NCBI RefSeq assembly: GCF_038096175.1 | Contig: NZ_CP151099.1 | Coordinates: 1,552,501 to 1,616,500, forward strand | Reading direction: 5' to 3' | Source of the DNA: Nostoc sp. UHCC 0302 | GTDB taxonomy: Bacteria; Cyanobacteriota; Cyanobacteriia; Cyanobacteriales; Nostocaceae | Length of the DNA: 64,000 nucleotides | Part shown: positions 8,986 to 17,948 of the stretch, one piece after another | Layout of the letters: each line of letters opens with the position of its first letter | How positions within the stretch are numbered: position 1 is the first letter of the stretch | The notes under the pieces: generated by a model | The model's input: only the letters and a program-made list of their open reading frames with translations | What the model was told of the DNA's origin: nothing | Database searches by the model: none | Program-made: the position numbers and the translations under genes

Positions 8986-10064
8986 GAAACAATAAACCCA
9001 CTTTAGTAATTTGGTTGGCATATAGTGAAGAACTGTGTGAAGAAGCAGTTACAGAATTTCAAAAAGCCTGGGACTGTTTAGGCGATCGCACCACCACCAC
9101 TTACCGCTTCTGGGGTAGCCATGAGTTAGACTTAGCACAAGCTCAAGATGGCTTAGTAGTAGCAGGATTAGCGAAAGTCTATCACGCCGCAAAAAAGAGT
9201 ATTCGCTTTATTAATCAACTGGGTGTGCGTTGTTCATTGGTAATTATCGATGAAGCCCATCAAGCAGTTGCCGAAACCTATAAACTCGTCTTAGATGCTT
9301 TAGTCATCCCCTACGAAAAGACCGCCTTATTAGGTTTAACCGCTACACCCGGACGGACTTGGGCTGATATTAACACCGATGCACAACTAGCAAAATTCTT
9401 CGCCCAACAGAAAGTTACTTTAGAAATCCCAGGTTATGACAACCCCATTGATTATCTCGTCGATGAACAATACCTCGCTAAAGTTAACTATCGTTCCTTA
9501 TTTTATGAAACGGGTATTGAACTAACTCCCCAAGACCTGAATCGGATTAATACAGAATTAGACATCCCCCAATATATCCTCAATCGGTTAGCAGCAGACG
9601 AACAACGCAACCTCCGCATCATCCTCGAACTAGAAGTACTCGCCCAACATCATCAACGGATTATCGTTTTTAATACCTCCGTTGAACACGCTAGACTCAT
9701 CGCCGGAATTTTGCGTTTCAGAGGATTTAATGCTGATGCTGTTACAGGTGATACCCCCAAATCAGAGAGGGAAAGGCTGATTCAAAGTTTTAAAGACGAA
9801 CAGCCCCAAACCAAGATTTTATGTAACTACGGCGTTTTAACCACTGGATTCGATGCACCCAAAACCAGCGCCGCCGTTATCGCCCGTCCTACCAAATCCC
9901 TTGTCCTCTACAGCCAAATGGTAGGACGCGCCATTCGCGGACTCAAAGCTGGGGGTAATGCTACCGCCGAAATTGTCACCGTTGTGGATAGCCAACTCCC
10001 CGGTTTTGGTTCAGTTGCATCAGCCTTTCACAATTGGGAAGACGTTTGGAGGAAAAACCCATGA
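8970..10064 (+). CDS. SF2 helicase lacking its N-terminal motif I (truncated)
   Basis: A 364-aa remnant of a DEAD/DEAH-type superfamily 2 helicase. It begins, from a TTG overlapping the HNH gene, at the segment LRNNKPTLVIWLAYSEEL that normally follows the Walker A helix. Motif II is intact (VIIDEAHQ near residues 92-98), as are motif III (LTATPGRT), the second RecA domain (TSVEHARLI), motif V (TTGFDAP) and motif VI (MVGRAIRG). Motif I (GxGKT) and about 100-150 residues before it are missing, so ATP hydrolysis should be lost. The downstream GHKL gene starts inside the stop codon (ATGA overlap), so translation through this gene may still matter for its partner. It could be called a pseudogene. 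Confidence 0.8.
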   Translation: MGLRLRNNKPTLVIWLAYSEELCEEAVTEFQKAWDCLGDRTTTTYRFWGSHELDLAQAQDGLVVAGLAKVYHAAKKSIRFINQLGVRCSLVIIDEAHQAVAETYKLVLDALVIPYEKTALLGLTATPGRTWADINTDAQLAKFFAQQKVTLEIPGYDNPIDYLVDEQYLAKVNYRSLFYETGIELTPQDLNRINTELDIPQYILNRLAADEQRNLRIILELEVLAQHHQRIIVFNTSVEHARLIAGILRFRGFNADAVTGDTPKSERERLIQSFKDEQPQTKILCNYGVLTTGFDAPKTSAAVIARPTKSLVLYSQMVGRAIRGLKAGGNATAEIVTVVDSQLPGFGSVASAFHNWEDVWRKNP

Positions 10065-11887
10065 ATGCTAACGCCCATGATATCGTTCCGACTCACCTGG
10101 CTGTTCAAGCAATGCGCGATAACGGTTATAAAAACGCCGCTTATGCGATCGCCGAATTAATGGATAATGCCATTCAAGCCGGTGCATCCCAAGTAGAGTT
10201 ACTGTGTGGTGAACGAAAACAACAAGTAGAGGGGAGAAAGCGATCGCGTATTGAACAAATCGCCGTGTTAGATAATGGTCGTGGTATGGATGCAAATGTT
10301 TTACGTCTAGCCCTGCAATTTGGCAATGGTACATATTTAGACCAAGATAAACATACCGGAATCGGACGTTTTGGTATGGGTTTACCCTCATCCTCCATTT
10401 CTCAATGCCAACGGGTTGATGTCTGGTCATGGCAAAATGGCATAGAAAATGCACTCCACAGTTACCTTGACTTAGATGAAATCAAAAATCGGCGACTGAC
10501 GGAAGTACCCGAACCTACCGCTAGATCAATTCCAATGACTTGGACAAAAATCGGTCAGAAATTTGGTGACAGTGGCACATTAGTAGTGTGGTCAAAAATC
10601 GACCGTTGTATGTGGCGGACAGGAAAAGCGATTATTGATAATTCTGAATTTGTGATTGGGAGAATGTATCGCAAATTTATCAATAGGCATGAAGTCAAAA
10701 TTCGGATGTTAGCATTTGATTTAGATGCTTTATATGACATCATTATAGAAAAATATGCCCTACCTAATGACCCTGGTTATCTAATCGAAAAAACCTCCTG
10801 TCCTCAACCATTTGATAATCAGGCAATGTTCCGACCTTGGGAAGGCGATACATCTTATGAAGCCACCTATAAAATTAATTTTAAAGACAAAGAACATGAT
10901 GTAAAAGTGCGTTTTTCCTACGCCAAAGAAGAAGCACGTCTAGCCGAACCTGGAAAAAATCCTGGCAGTTTACCACACGGACAACACGCAGCTAAAAACG
11001 TGGGAGTTTCTGTTGTGCGTGCTGGACGAGAATTAGAATTAGACCAAAACTTAGTTAATAATTATGATCCTACAGAACGCTGGTGGGGTATTGAAGTAGA
11101 ATTTCCACCATCTCTTGATGACATATTTGGAGTCACAAATAACAAGCAATCAGCCCGTAATTTTGGAGAAATTTTACAACTAGATATTGAATCTTTATTA
11201 GAAGAAGGAAAAACCGTTGCTCAACTCAAAGAAGAATTACTTCAAGATGAAGATCCAAAACTTCCTCTTTTAGAACTTGCTCATAAAATTAGTAGTCAAT
11301 TAAGCCTGATTCGTCGCTTAATCAAAGCCCAAACAAAAGGCACTCGTACCACTGAAAAACGGCACGGACACGACCCCTATAAACCTGAAAAAGTAGCTAC
11401 TACTGTGACTCAAGAACGTAAATTACAGGGTTACACAGGTAAAAGTGATGCAGATGAAGAATTACCAAAAGAAGAACGCAAACAAGTTATTAAAGAAACT
11501 TTAAAAGAAGAGGGAGTTACTGAAGCCCAAGCAGAACTATTAGCAGCAACTACAGTAGATGACGGCTTAAAATATACCTTTGCACAATCTCCTCTTGATA
11601 CTGCTGCTTTCTTCTCTGTCAAATCCAGAGGTGGAGCAATTATTGTTACATTAAATACCAATCATCCTGCTTATCAAAATTTAGTAGAAATATTAGAGGA
11701 AGATGTGGAGAAAGCCGATATAGATACTTTACGTTCTCGGTTGATTAACTCCTTAGATGGATTGAAACTACTATTAATGGCTTGGGCAAGGTATGAAGAT
11801 GAGCTAGAAGGTAAACGCAAAGAGAATGCTCAAGATAATCGCATTGATTGGGGGAGAGTTGCCAGAAGATTTTTAGAGAATGAGTAA
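10061..11887 (+). CDS. GHKL (HSP90/MORC-like) ATPase of the defence cluster
   Basis: 608 aa from the ATG at 10061, chosen because GGAGG lies 8 bp upstream and the start overlaps the helicase stop as ATGA. The N terminus has all GHKL ATP-binding boxes: N box AELMDNAIQAG (Glu32, Asn36), G1 VLDNGRGMD (Asp71), and the glycine-rich lid GIGRFGMGLPSS (residues 100-111). These are typical of MORC-like and HSP90-like ATPases found next to SF2 helicases in defence loci. The C-terminal half is acidic and helical, with no second enzyme domain seen. It likely partners the helicase and the giant ATPase. Confidence 0.85.
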   Translation: MNANAHDIVPTHLAVQAMRDNGYKNAAYAIAELMDNAIQAGASQVELLCGERKQQVEGRKRSRIEQIAVLDNGRGMDANVLRLALQFGNGTYLDQDKHTGIGRFGMGLPSSSISQCQRVDVWSWQNGIENALHSYLDLDEIKNRRLTEVPEPTARSIPMTWTKIGQKFGDSGTLVVWSKIDRCMWRTGKAIIDNSEFVIGRMYRKFINRHEVKIRMLAFDLDALYDIIIEKYALPNDPGYLIEKTSCPQPFDNQAMFRPWEGDTSYEATYKINFKDKEHDVKVRFSYAKEEARLAEPGKNPGSLPHGQHAAKNVGVSVVRAGRELELDQNLVNNYDPTERWWGIEVEFPPSLDDIFGVTNNKQSARNFGEILQLDIESLLEEGKTVAQLKEELLQDEDPKLPLLELAHKISSQLSLIRRLIKAQTKGTRTTEKRHGHDPYKPEKVATTVTQERKLQGYTGKSDADEELPKEERKQVIKETLKEEGVTEAQAELLAATTVDDGLKYTFAQSPLDTAAFFSVKSRGGAIIVTLNTNHPAYQNLVEILEEDVEKADIDTLRSRLINSLDGLKLLLMAWARYEDELEGKRKENAQDNRIDWGRVARRFLENE

Positions 11888-11902
11888 GTAACTGATAAAA
11901 TA

Positions 11903-12247
11903 ATGGCAAATGAACCACAAAGTGACCCGTTTTTTGCACAACTCTGTCAAGAATACACATCCTCAGAAATTGCTGAAATTGAACAATACTTAACCGAATG
12001 GGATCAAGCCAGTTATATCAGCGTTGCCCATAACATTTTAGATCATGCAGCTAGAAAAGAAATTGAACCGTTAAAATTACTCCGTAAAGCGCACAATTTT
12101 AACAAAAAAGGAGCATTAAGAGTACCGAAATCAGCCTATCGTCAAGATGGTTCAGCAGTTTATCGTAAAGGAAATGAATATTTAATTGTGCGTCCAGATA
12201 AATTTGGCATTGAAAAAATTGTCACCTATGGAGTTAACGATGACTAA
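11903..12247 (+). CDS. 114-aa protein of the defence cluster, unknown
   Basis: A 114-aa soluble protein starting MANEPQSDPFFAQL. It has an acidic helical N-terminal half and a basic C-terminal half (GALRVPKSAYRQDGSAVYRKGNEYLIVRPDKF split by turns) that could contact nucleic acid. No family recognised. The gene begins 15 bp after the GHKL ATPase and overlaps the next gene by 8 bp, so it belongs to the same transcription unit and is likely an accessory subunit. Confidence 0.7.
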   Translation: MANEPQSDPFFAQLCQEYTSSEIAEIEQYLTEWDQASYISVAHNILDHAARKEIEPLKLLRKAHNFNKKGALRVPKSAYRQDGSAVYRKGNEYLIVRPDKFGIEKIVTYGVNDD

Positions 12248-12638
12248 TACCACCCTAACTAATCAAAATCCTGAATTAACTAAAAATTATATTATTAAAC
12301 TGTTAGACCAATTAACTATTGATTATCAAAATACTAAATCAGAACGAAAAGTGATCGCTCATCAATCTTCTACATCCGAAGAAGAATTTACAGTGTTAGA
12401 AGAAATTGAGCTATTAACTACAGACATTCGGGGTTATGCTAGCCAAATTAAAGCCACAGGTTCTATAGACAACCCACAAGAAGCAATTAAAGAATTACAA
12501 CATAAGCGAGTGTTTGATATTCCTAATATTACTCAATTTTATTTTAATAATTCTCAACAATATGATAATATTAAATATTATTTACAGATGCTAGATTACC
12601 TACGATTAATAATTTTAGAATATTTAACTATTCAGTAA
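12240..12638 (+). CDS. 132-aa helical protein of the defence cluster, unknown
   Basis: 132 aa from the ATG at 12240, which overlaps the preceding stop by 8 bp; a longer frame from 12186 would overlap much more and is less likely. The protein is almost entirely helical, Asn/Gln/Lys-rich and AT-rich in codon use, with no motif recognised. Position between the 114-aa gene and the cysteine desulfurase suggests a small structural or adaptor protein for the same system. Confidence 0.65.
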   Translation: MTNTTLTNQNPELTKNYIIKLLDQLTIDYQNTKSERKVIAHQSSTSEEEFTVLEEIELLTTDIRGYASQIKATGSIDNPQEAIKELQHKRVFDIPNITQFYFNNSQQYDNIKYYLQMLDYLRLIILEYLTIQ

Positions 12639-12688
12639 AGCCTTAAAAAAATATGTAAAAAATTTCAAGCGGAAAATTTTGACAGGCA

Positions 12689-13846
12689 ATGACTACACAA
12701 GAAAACATAATTTACCTTGATTACCATTCAACTACTCTCGTTGACCCTAGAGTAGCAGAAACAGTTATGTACTATATGACTACTGCTTTTGGTAATGCTA
12801 ATAGTGTAGATCATGGTTATGGCAATCAAGCCGCACAAGCAGTTAAACAAGCTCGTCAACACATAGCTGAATTAATCAATGCTTCTGTCAAGGAAATTAT
12901 CTTTACATCTGGTGCAACAGAAAGTATTAATTTAGCAATTCAAGGACATATTTCTCAACAAAATACTCCCGCCACAATAATTGTTTCCCCAGTTGAACAC
13001 AAAGCAGTTTTAGATGCCTGTAAAGTATTAGCCAAAAAAGGGCTTGCTGAAATTATTTGGTTAAATGTCAATCAACAAGCCCAAATTGATCTAGAACATC
13101 TAGAAAAAGTCTGCTCTGGCGGTGCTTCCTTACTCTGTGTGATGGCGGCTAACAATGAAGTAGGGACAATTTACCCAGTAGAAAAAATTGGAGCGATCGC
13201 TCAAAAATACCATATCCCTTTTTTATGTGATGCTTCCCAAGCAGTCGGTAAAATTCCCATCAACTTCCAAGACTGGGGGATTACCTATCTAGCTATTTCT
13301 GGACATAAACTTTATGCACCCAAAGGCGTTGGTGCATTAGTAGTGAAAAAAGGTTATCCTCTTGAACCACTTATTTATGGTGGTGGACATGAGCAGGGGA
13401 TAAGACCAGGTACACTCAATGTCCCCGGAATCGCTGGCTTGGGGGAAGCTTGTCAATTAAGACGATTAGAAATGTCAGCAGATGAAAATGCGATTGCACT
13501 TTTGCGAGATCAACTGCAAAGCTTACTTCAAGCTGAAATTCCTAATTTACTGGTGAATGGAGACTTAAACAACCGTTTATCAGGTAACTTACATATTTCT
13601 ATCCCTGACATCCCTAATAGTGCCATTATTGCTAGAGTTCGCCATCAATTAGCTATTTCTACAGGTGCGGCTTGTTCATCAGGCATTGTCGCGCCATCTC
13701 ACGTTCTGCAAGCTATGAATCTTGCAGAGAATATAATTGAGGGAGCGTTAAGAATTGGTATTGGAAAATTTACAACCAAAGAAGAAATTAAAAAAGCATC
13801 TTTTATAATAATCAGCGCAGTAAATGAAATTTATCAACTTCTCTAA
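12689..13846 (+). CDS. Cysteine desulfurase, DndA/IscS-like
   Basis: A 385-aa class V aminotransferase-fold enzyme that releases sulfur from cysteine through a persulfide. Visible features: N-terminal YLDYHSTT, PLP-contact residues GATES (75-79) and DASQAVGK (from 181), the PLP-binding lysine in SGHKLYAPKG (Lys207), and the persulfide cysteine in TGAACSSG (Cys329). Length is normal. Housekeeping IscS/SufS sit with Fe-S genes; here the gene closes a defence cluster containing DUF4007, helicase and GHKL proteins, which fits a DndA role in DNA phosphorothioation. I cannot exclude a NifS/IscS paralogue, and the sulfur-transfer genes dndC, dndD and dndE are not in the window. Confidence 0.85.
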   Translation: MTTQENIIYLDYHSTTLVDPRVAETVMYYMTTAFGNANSVDHGYGNQAAQAVKQARQHIAELINASVKEIIFTSGATESINLAIQGHISQQNTPATIIVSPVEHKAVLDACKVLAKKGLAEIIWLNVNQQAQIDLEHLEKVCSGGASLLCVMAANNEVGTIYPVEKIGAIAQKYHIPFLCDASQAVGKIPINFQDWGITYLAISGHKLYAPKGVGALVVKKGYPLEPLIYGGGHEQGIRPGTLNVPGIAGLGEACQLRRLEMSADENAIALLRDQLQSLLQAEIPNLLVNGDLNNRLSGNLHISIPDIPNSAIIARVRHQLAISTGAACSSGIVAPSHVLQAMNLAENIIEGALRIGIGKFTTKEEIKKASFIIISAVNEIYQLL

Positions 13847-13942
13847 AAATATACAAAAAAACTTACCTTAGTAGTAGTGTTTGAGCGCCTGAAAATAGTA
13901 TGCGTTTTAGCGCAACTAAATCCAATATTTATCTATATTTTC

Positions 13943-13969
13943 AAAAAAAAATTACGGTGAGAACCGTAA
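13943..13969 (-). terminator. Rho-independent terminator
   Basis: On the minus strand the hairpin TTACGGT-tctc-ACCGTAA (13952-13969) is followed by a run of nine T residues (13943-13951 on the complementary strand). It lies downstream of the VIT/VWA membrane protein gene that ends at 14035 and can end that transcript. Confidence 0.7.
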
Positions 13970-13994
13970 GATTAGAGTATATATTACAGTAACC

Positions 13995-14026
13995 AGAAGA
14001 CGCGAAGAATAAACACCGCGTCTTCT
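13995..14026. terminator. Hairpin between convergent genes
   Basis: Perfect 10-bp stem AGAAGACGCG (13995-14004) / CGCGTCTTCT (14017-14026) with a 12-nt loop, directly after the minus-strand membrane protein gene and facing the cysteine desulfurase from the other side. It can act with the neighbouring T-tract terminator or in both directions. Confidence 0.5.
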
Positions 14027-14034
14027 TTAACATC

Positions 14035-16770
14035 TCAATTAACAGTACGGCGTTGATATCTCCTCAACAGTAAAAACCCGATCGCACTTATACCCACAAA
14101 CCATAAATCAGAAGGTTCAGGTACGCTGACACTTAAAGGATTACTGGGTTTGCTTAACTCCTCTTTGCCGTTTTCGACTTTGCGGTTAAAGCGATCGCTT
14201 TCTGCTTCGGCGCGTTTGAGTACTTCTCTTTGTTCATCGTTTACCAGCACAATCATTGAAGAATATGGTGTCACAATCTCCGATTTTTTGGCTATGCTGT
14301 GAACAGCATCTAGAGTATCCAACTGACTGAGCTTGATTTGTTTACTCAACCCTAGTATCAATTGCCGCGCCGCCAGTTGCAAGAAACCGTCTGTGGCAAC
14401 AGAAGCAGGATTAGAAATCATCTCCCAAGCGTAACCATCCACGACATTCACTACAGATTTTCCTAAAGCGGTTTTGGTTGCTATTCGTTGTAAAACCTCT
14501 GGCAATTCTTGTGAAACTCCGCCACCGCTATCTTCCATGACTTTGATAGTGGCATCATCATAAGCTGCTGGCAAGTCTCCTAAATGTATCATCCACAGTG
14601 GCGCAGAAATGGCGGGATACGTGCCATTTTTCTCAGATAGTTCATAACTACCTTCATCAGTCACCAGCAAAACAGCATCATAAGCTGTATCACCCTGTAA
14701 ATGATTAAACTGCTGTACCATCTCTTGTGGTTGAATTGTGCCGTAAAAGGTAGTTTTTTCGGGTTGAAACTGCTGGATATCGTCTAATCTTCTGGGTACA
14801 GCACCTTTGGCAGTAGTGATATACAAATCAACATCGTTCTTAGCAAAGCTGGGTTTTTGCAACCATGTAAAAGTTTGCGACAACTCCTTGAGGTGGTTAC
14901 CCATACTGCGAGAACTGTCGAGAACAACAGCAAATCGCTGCCCGTTGGGTAAGGAGTAATTACTGATAGGATTTGCTGTGATGCTGTAGCCTTCGCTGAA
15001 GTTGACTTGATGAAATGTTGGCTGTGCTTGTTGGCTGGCTGCGAGGAATGATTCTAACCAAACATCCCCCTCTGGTGCTACCGCCTTGCCATTGCGGAGG
15101 CGCTGGCTGTAATTAGTCCAGAAAATATTGCGTTTTTCTCCTAAATTCGGTAATGCCCAACCTTTATCTTGTCGCATAACTTTGTAAGTCAGCCATAGAT
15201 GCATTTCTGTTGGTCGCTGTTGTGCTACTCTGTCAACGAGTGGCGATGATTTCGGGGGAATGGGAAATGCCCGCAGGCGATAATGTCTTGGCCCGACTTG
15301 TTCTAACAATGCTGGATCTATCGGACGTTCACGTCTGACTTGTGAATTATAAACTTTTTGAGCAGCACCGCGAGGCGAGACAACAAAGGGGAAGCGGTGA
15401 GTGCGATCGCTTGTATCACCCAGCCACAACCCTGAAATCACAGCACTTTCAGGTAACGAAAAGGAGTAAAATACTTCTTGAACTTCTGGTGTTTCGTTTT
15501 TATACACCTCGTAAAGTTCGACATCAGCCCAATCACCATGTTCTGCGACTGTAACTTGTTGCTCACGCAGCCAAACTTTTTTCTCATTAATATTCAGCAG
15601 CCCTGCTTTCACTTCTTGCTGATTATATGTAGATTGCACAGCATGACTGACTGCGTTGCGTTCGGCTTTTTGCAGCGGTGTATCAAAAAATTCTGCATAA
15701 AGCTTTTCGGCTTTTTCGCTATCTTTACTAGAACCGTTGTACAACCAAGGTGACATCAAGTAATTGTATTGCTTTTGTAGCCACTGACACTGCGATTCTG
15801 GTAAGTGAAAAACGCTACGATACATAGCACAGATATGGTTATTATCTTTGATGCTGCTGAGGTAGCGATAGTCTGACAAGTAAGCGTTAACCAAACCTTC
15901 TCGAATTACATTCGACTTTGCCAAAAGCGTTTGCCGATTGCTATCAGTAGTTGCAGGATTTTCTAACAAAGAAAATGCTTGGACTTGTGGCTGTTGTTGC
16001 AAAGAAATGAAGATGAGTATCCAAGCAAAAGCGATTCCTAAAGCACCTGCAAGCGATCGCTTCCGCCCATACTGAGACGCAAATCTTACTAATATCCGGC
16101 GTGTAGAGTTAACATACAACCCCACAAACGCTAAAGGCATAGCAACGAATAAGGTAGTGCTGAAGCCCCAGAGAAGCAACGTTAATAGTGTCAAGAAAAA
16201 ATTATCTGGGGTAAGCACCTGCCAAAGGTTTCTAGCCCACTCGAATTTCAAAAATTCCTGTACAATCACCACTGCTAGAGGAACTGCGTAAAATAGCAGC
16301 ACAGCACTGACATACAACCCAATCAGTAGCATTAAGCTATGAATAAGCATCTGTAGCCATGCTGCACTTTTTTGCCTGCTAGCGTAGCCGTGAAATAGTT
16401 CTAGGAAAAACGCCGCTATGCACACGCTCAGTGTAGCGATAATTTGAGTGCTAGCAGGGGTCAGTTCCCGGATCACAAATAACCGCAACAGACACAGTAA
16501 AATCAGTGGTGCTTCCACACCATAGAATAACCGAATCAGTTGCCGTGGCTGTCCTGCAAACTTTAAGCATCCAACTAAAGTACAAATGCTTGGTACTGCT
16601 ATCAAAGCTGCCAGAGTTAAAGAAAACTCGGTGGGTATGTCACCTGCTAATGTAGCTAGAACTAATGGCACACCAACTACAGGTAATATTCCGACATAGA
16701 CAAGTAGCAGAAAAATTATATTCCAAATCCCAAATATCGCATAAAAAATAGCGTTCCAAAAAGGCTTCAA
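14035..16770 (-). CDS. PEP-CTERM integral membrane protein with VIT and VWA domains (TIGR02921-like)
   Basis: A 911-aa protein with about seven hydrophobic segments in the first ~270 residues, followed by a VIT-like domain (about 370-560, with TVAEHGDWADVELYEVY) and a von Willebrand A-type domain (about 620-790) starting AVVLDSSRSMGNHL, a DxSxS metal site. The C terminus has VPEP, a hydrophobic helix and a basic tail (LLLRRYQRR), the PEP-CTERM sorting signal used for exosortase-dependent export. From memory this combination is the cyanobacterial family TIGR02921. Function is unknown; a surface adhesion or envelope role is inferred. It is monocistronic, ending at a T-tract terminator. Confidence 0.85.
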   Translation of the reverse strand: MKPFWNAIFYAIFGIWNIIFLLLVYVGILPVVGVPLVLATLAGDIPTEFSLTLAALIAVPSICTLVGCLKFAGQPRQLIRLFYGVEAPLILLCLLRLFVIRELTPASTQIIATLSVCIAAFFLELFHGYASRQKSAAWLQMLIHSLMLLIGLYVSAVLLFYAVPLAVVIVQEFLKFEWARNLWQVLTPDNFFLTLLTLLLWGFSTTLFVAMPLAFVGLYVNSTRRILVRFASQYGRKRSLAGALGIAFAWILIFISLQQQPQVQAFSLLENPATTDSNRQTLLAKSNVIREGLVNAYLSDYRYLSSIKDNNHICAMYRSVFHLPESQCQWLQKQYNYLMSPWLYNGSSKDSEKAEKLYAEFFDTPLQKAERNAVSHAVQSTYNQQEVKAGLLNINEKKVWLREQQVTVAEHGDWADVELYEVYKNETPEVQEVFYSFSLPESAVISGLWLGDTSDRTHRFPFVVSPRGAAQKVYNSQVRRERPIDPALLEQVGPRHYRLRAFPIPPKSSPLVDRVAQQRPTEMHLWLTYKVMRQDKGWALPNLGEKRNIFWTNYSQRLRNGKAVAPEGDVWLESFLAASQQAQPTFHQVNFSEGYSITANPISNYSLPNGQRFAVVLDSSRSMGNHLKELSQTFTWLQKPSFAKNDVDLYITTAKGAVPRRLDDIQQFQPEKTTFYGTIQPQEMVQQFNHLQGDTAYDAVLLVTDEGSYELSEKNGTYPAISAPLWMIHLGDLPAAYDDATIKVMEDSGGGVSQELPEVLQRIATKTALGKSVVNVVDGYAWEMISNPASVATDGFLQLAARQLILGLSKQIKLSQLDTLDAVHSIAKKSEIVTPYSSMIVLVNDEQREVLKRAEAESDRFNRKVENGKEELSKPSNPLSVSVPEPSDLWFVGISAIGFLLLRRYQRRTVN

Positions 16771-17198
16771 AGCAAACCTCCGCCCAGTCTTTAGTCTATG
16801 GTTATTAATTTATACACACCTTTTACAGCGAATTCCTGTATCCAAGCATTAAACCATGACTACTGAAGCGGGTTTACCAGCATTGCTGATTGAATCGGCA
16901 AATTGAAAAATGTAGTTATAGCAGTCGCCAATAACATTAGGACAAGTCTATTGAAACGCACCATCTTGAAATTATCCGTCTATCGAGGTGCGGCACAACC
17001 GGATTAAAATAGTGGATTAATAAACCGCAGAGGCGCAGAGAAGCCAGTGCGTTGCGGGGGTTCCCCCCGTTGTAGCAACTGGCGCGACGCAGAGAGAGAA
17101 AAAAAAATTGTCTTGATGGTTTATGCACTAAATTAGCCCGGTTACGCTACTACATCTAATTTTAAGTTTGTGCAATACCTAAAACTATAAAAAACAAT
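16771..17198. other. Intergenic region with a Nostoc-type hairpin repeat
   Basis: This stretch separates two divergently read genes and so should carry both promoters. A GC-rich imperfect hairpin lies at about 17043-17083 (GCCAGT...ACTGGC outside GCGGGGG-ttcc-CCCCGT), of a kind widely dispersed in Nostoc genomes. The open frame on the minus strand there is repeat-derived and not a gene. Confidence 0.5.
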
Positions 17199-17948
17199 AT
17201 GAATATTCCAACTTCTATTAGTACAATTACCAATCAACAGCCTTACCCACTTTTATTTGCTACTATCAGCGGTTCCCATTTATATGGCTTTCCATCACCT
17301 GATTCTGACTATGACTTGCGGGGTGTCCACATTTTACCAGTACGGGAAGTTGTGGGATTAAACAATGGGACTGAAACTATTGAAATTTCAGAAGTCCGTG
17401 AATCTTTAGAAATTGATTTAGTAACTCATGACATCAAAAAATTCTTTTTGATGCTACTAAAAAAGAATGGGTATGTCTTAGAGCAATTATATTCACCTTT
17501 AATATTAAAAACTACACCAGAACATGAAGAATTAAAGTTAATTGCTAAAAACTGTATTACTCGTCATCACAGTCACCATTACTTTGGTTTTGCCCAAACC
17601 CAATGGAAACTATTTGTCAAAGAAGAGCCGCAAAGAGTTAAGCCCTTGCTTTATGTTTATCGTGTATTATTAACAGGCATTTACTTGATGCAAACAGGCG
17701 AGATTGAAGCTAATTTAATTAATCTTAATCAGGTTTTTAATTTACCGTACATTGATGATTTAATTTCCCAAAAGCTGACAGGTTTAGAGAAGTCGGTTTT
17801 GTCAAATGATGATGTAGCTTTTCATCAAAGAGAGTATGAGCGATCGCGTGATCAATTGCAACAAGCATACGAAGCAAGTTCACTACCTGAAACACCTTCA
17901 GCTAAAGCAGATTTGCATGATTTGTTGGTACGATTGAGACTGGCTTAA
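17199..17948 (+). CDS. DNA polymerase beta-superfamily nucleotidyltransferase (PF10127-like)
   Basis: 249 aa. The N terminus has the nucleotidyltransferase core GSHLYGFPSPDSDYDLRG (residues 24-41), where the Ser after Gly and the DSDYD aspartates bind metal and nucleotide; a third acidic residue is in EIDLVTHDIKKF. This matches the family of stand-alone nucleotidyltransferases sometimes linked with RNA-repair ligases. The substrate is unknown. The C-terminal half is helical. The 3' end overlaps the convergent histidine kinase gene by 4 bp. Confidence 0.8.
   Translation: MNIPTSISTITNQQPYPLLFATISGSHLYGFPSPDSDYDLRGVHILPVREVVGLNNGTETIEISEVRESLEIDLVTHDIKKFFLMLLKKNGYVLEQLYSPLILKTTPEHEELKLIAKNCITRHHSHHYFGFAQTQWKLFVKEEPQRVKPLLYVYRVLLTGIYLMQTGEIEANLINLNQVFNLPYIDDLISQKLTGLEKSVLSNDDVAFHQREYERSRDQLQQAYEASSLPETPSAKADLHDLLVRLRLA

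Noticed and set aside
12689-13846. NifS of the nitrogenase cluster
   Set aside because: Not next to nif genes and embedded in the defence block; kept as DndA/IscS-like instead.
16937-17128. 63-aa minus-strand frame
   Set aside because: Covers a Nostoc hairpin repeat and no conserved sequence is visible.
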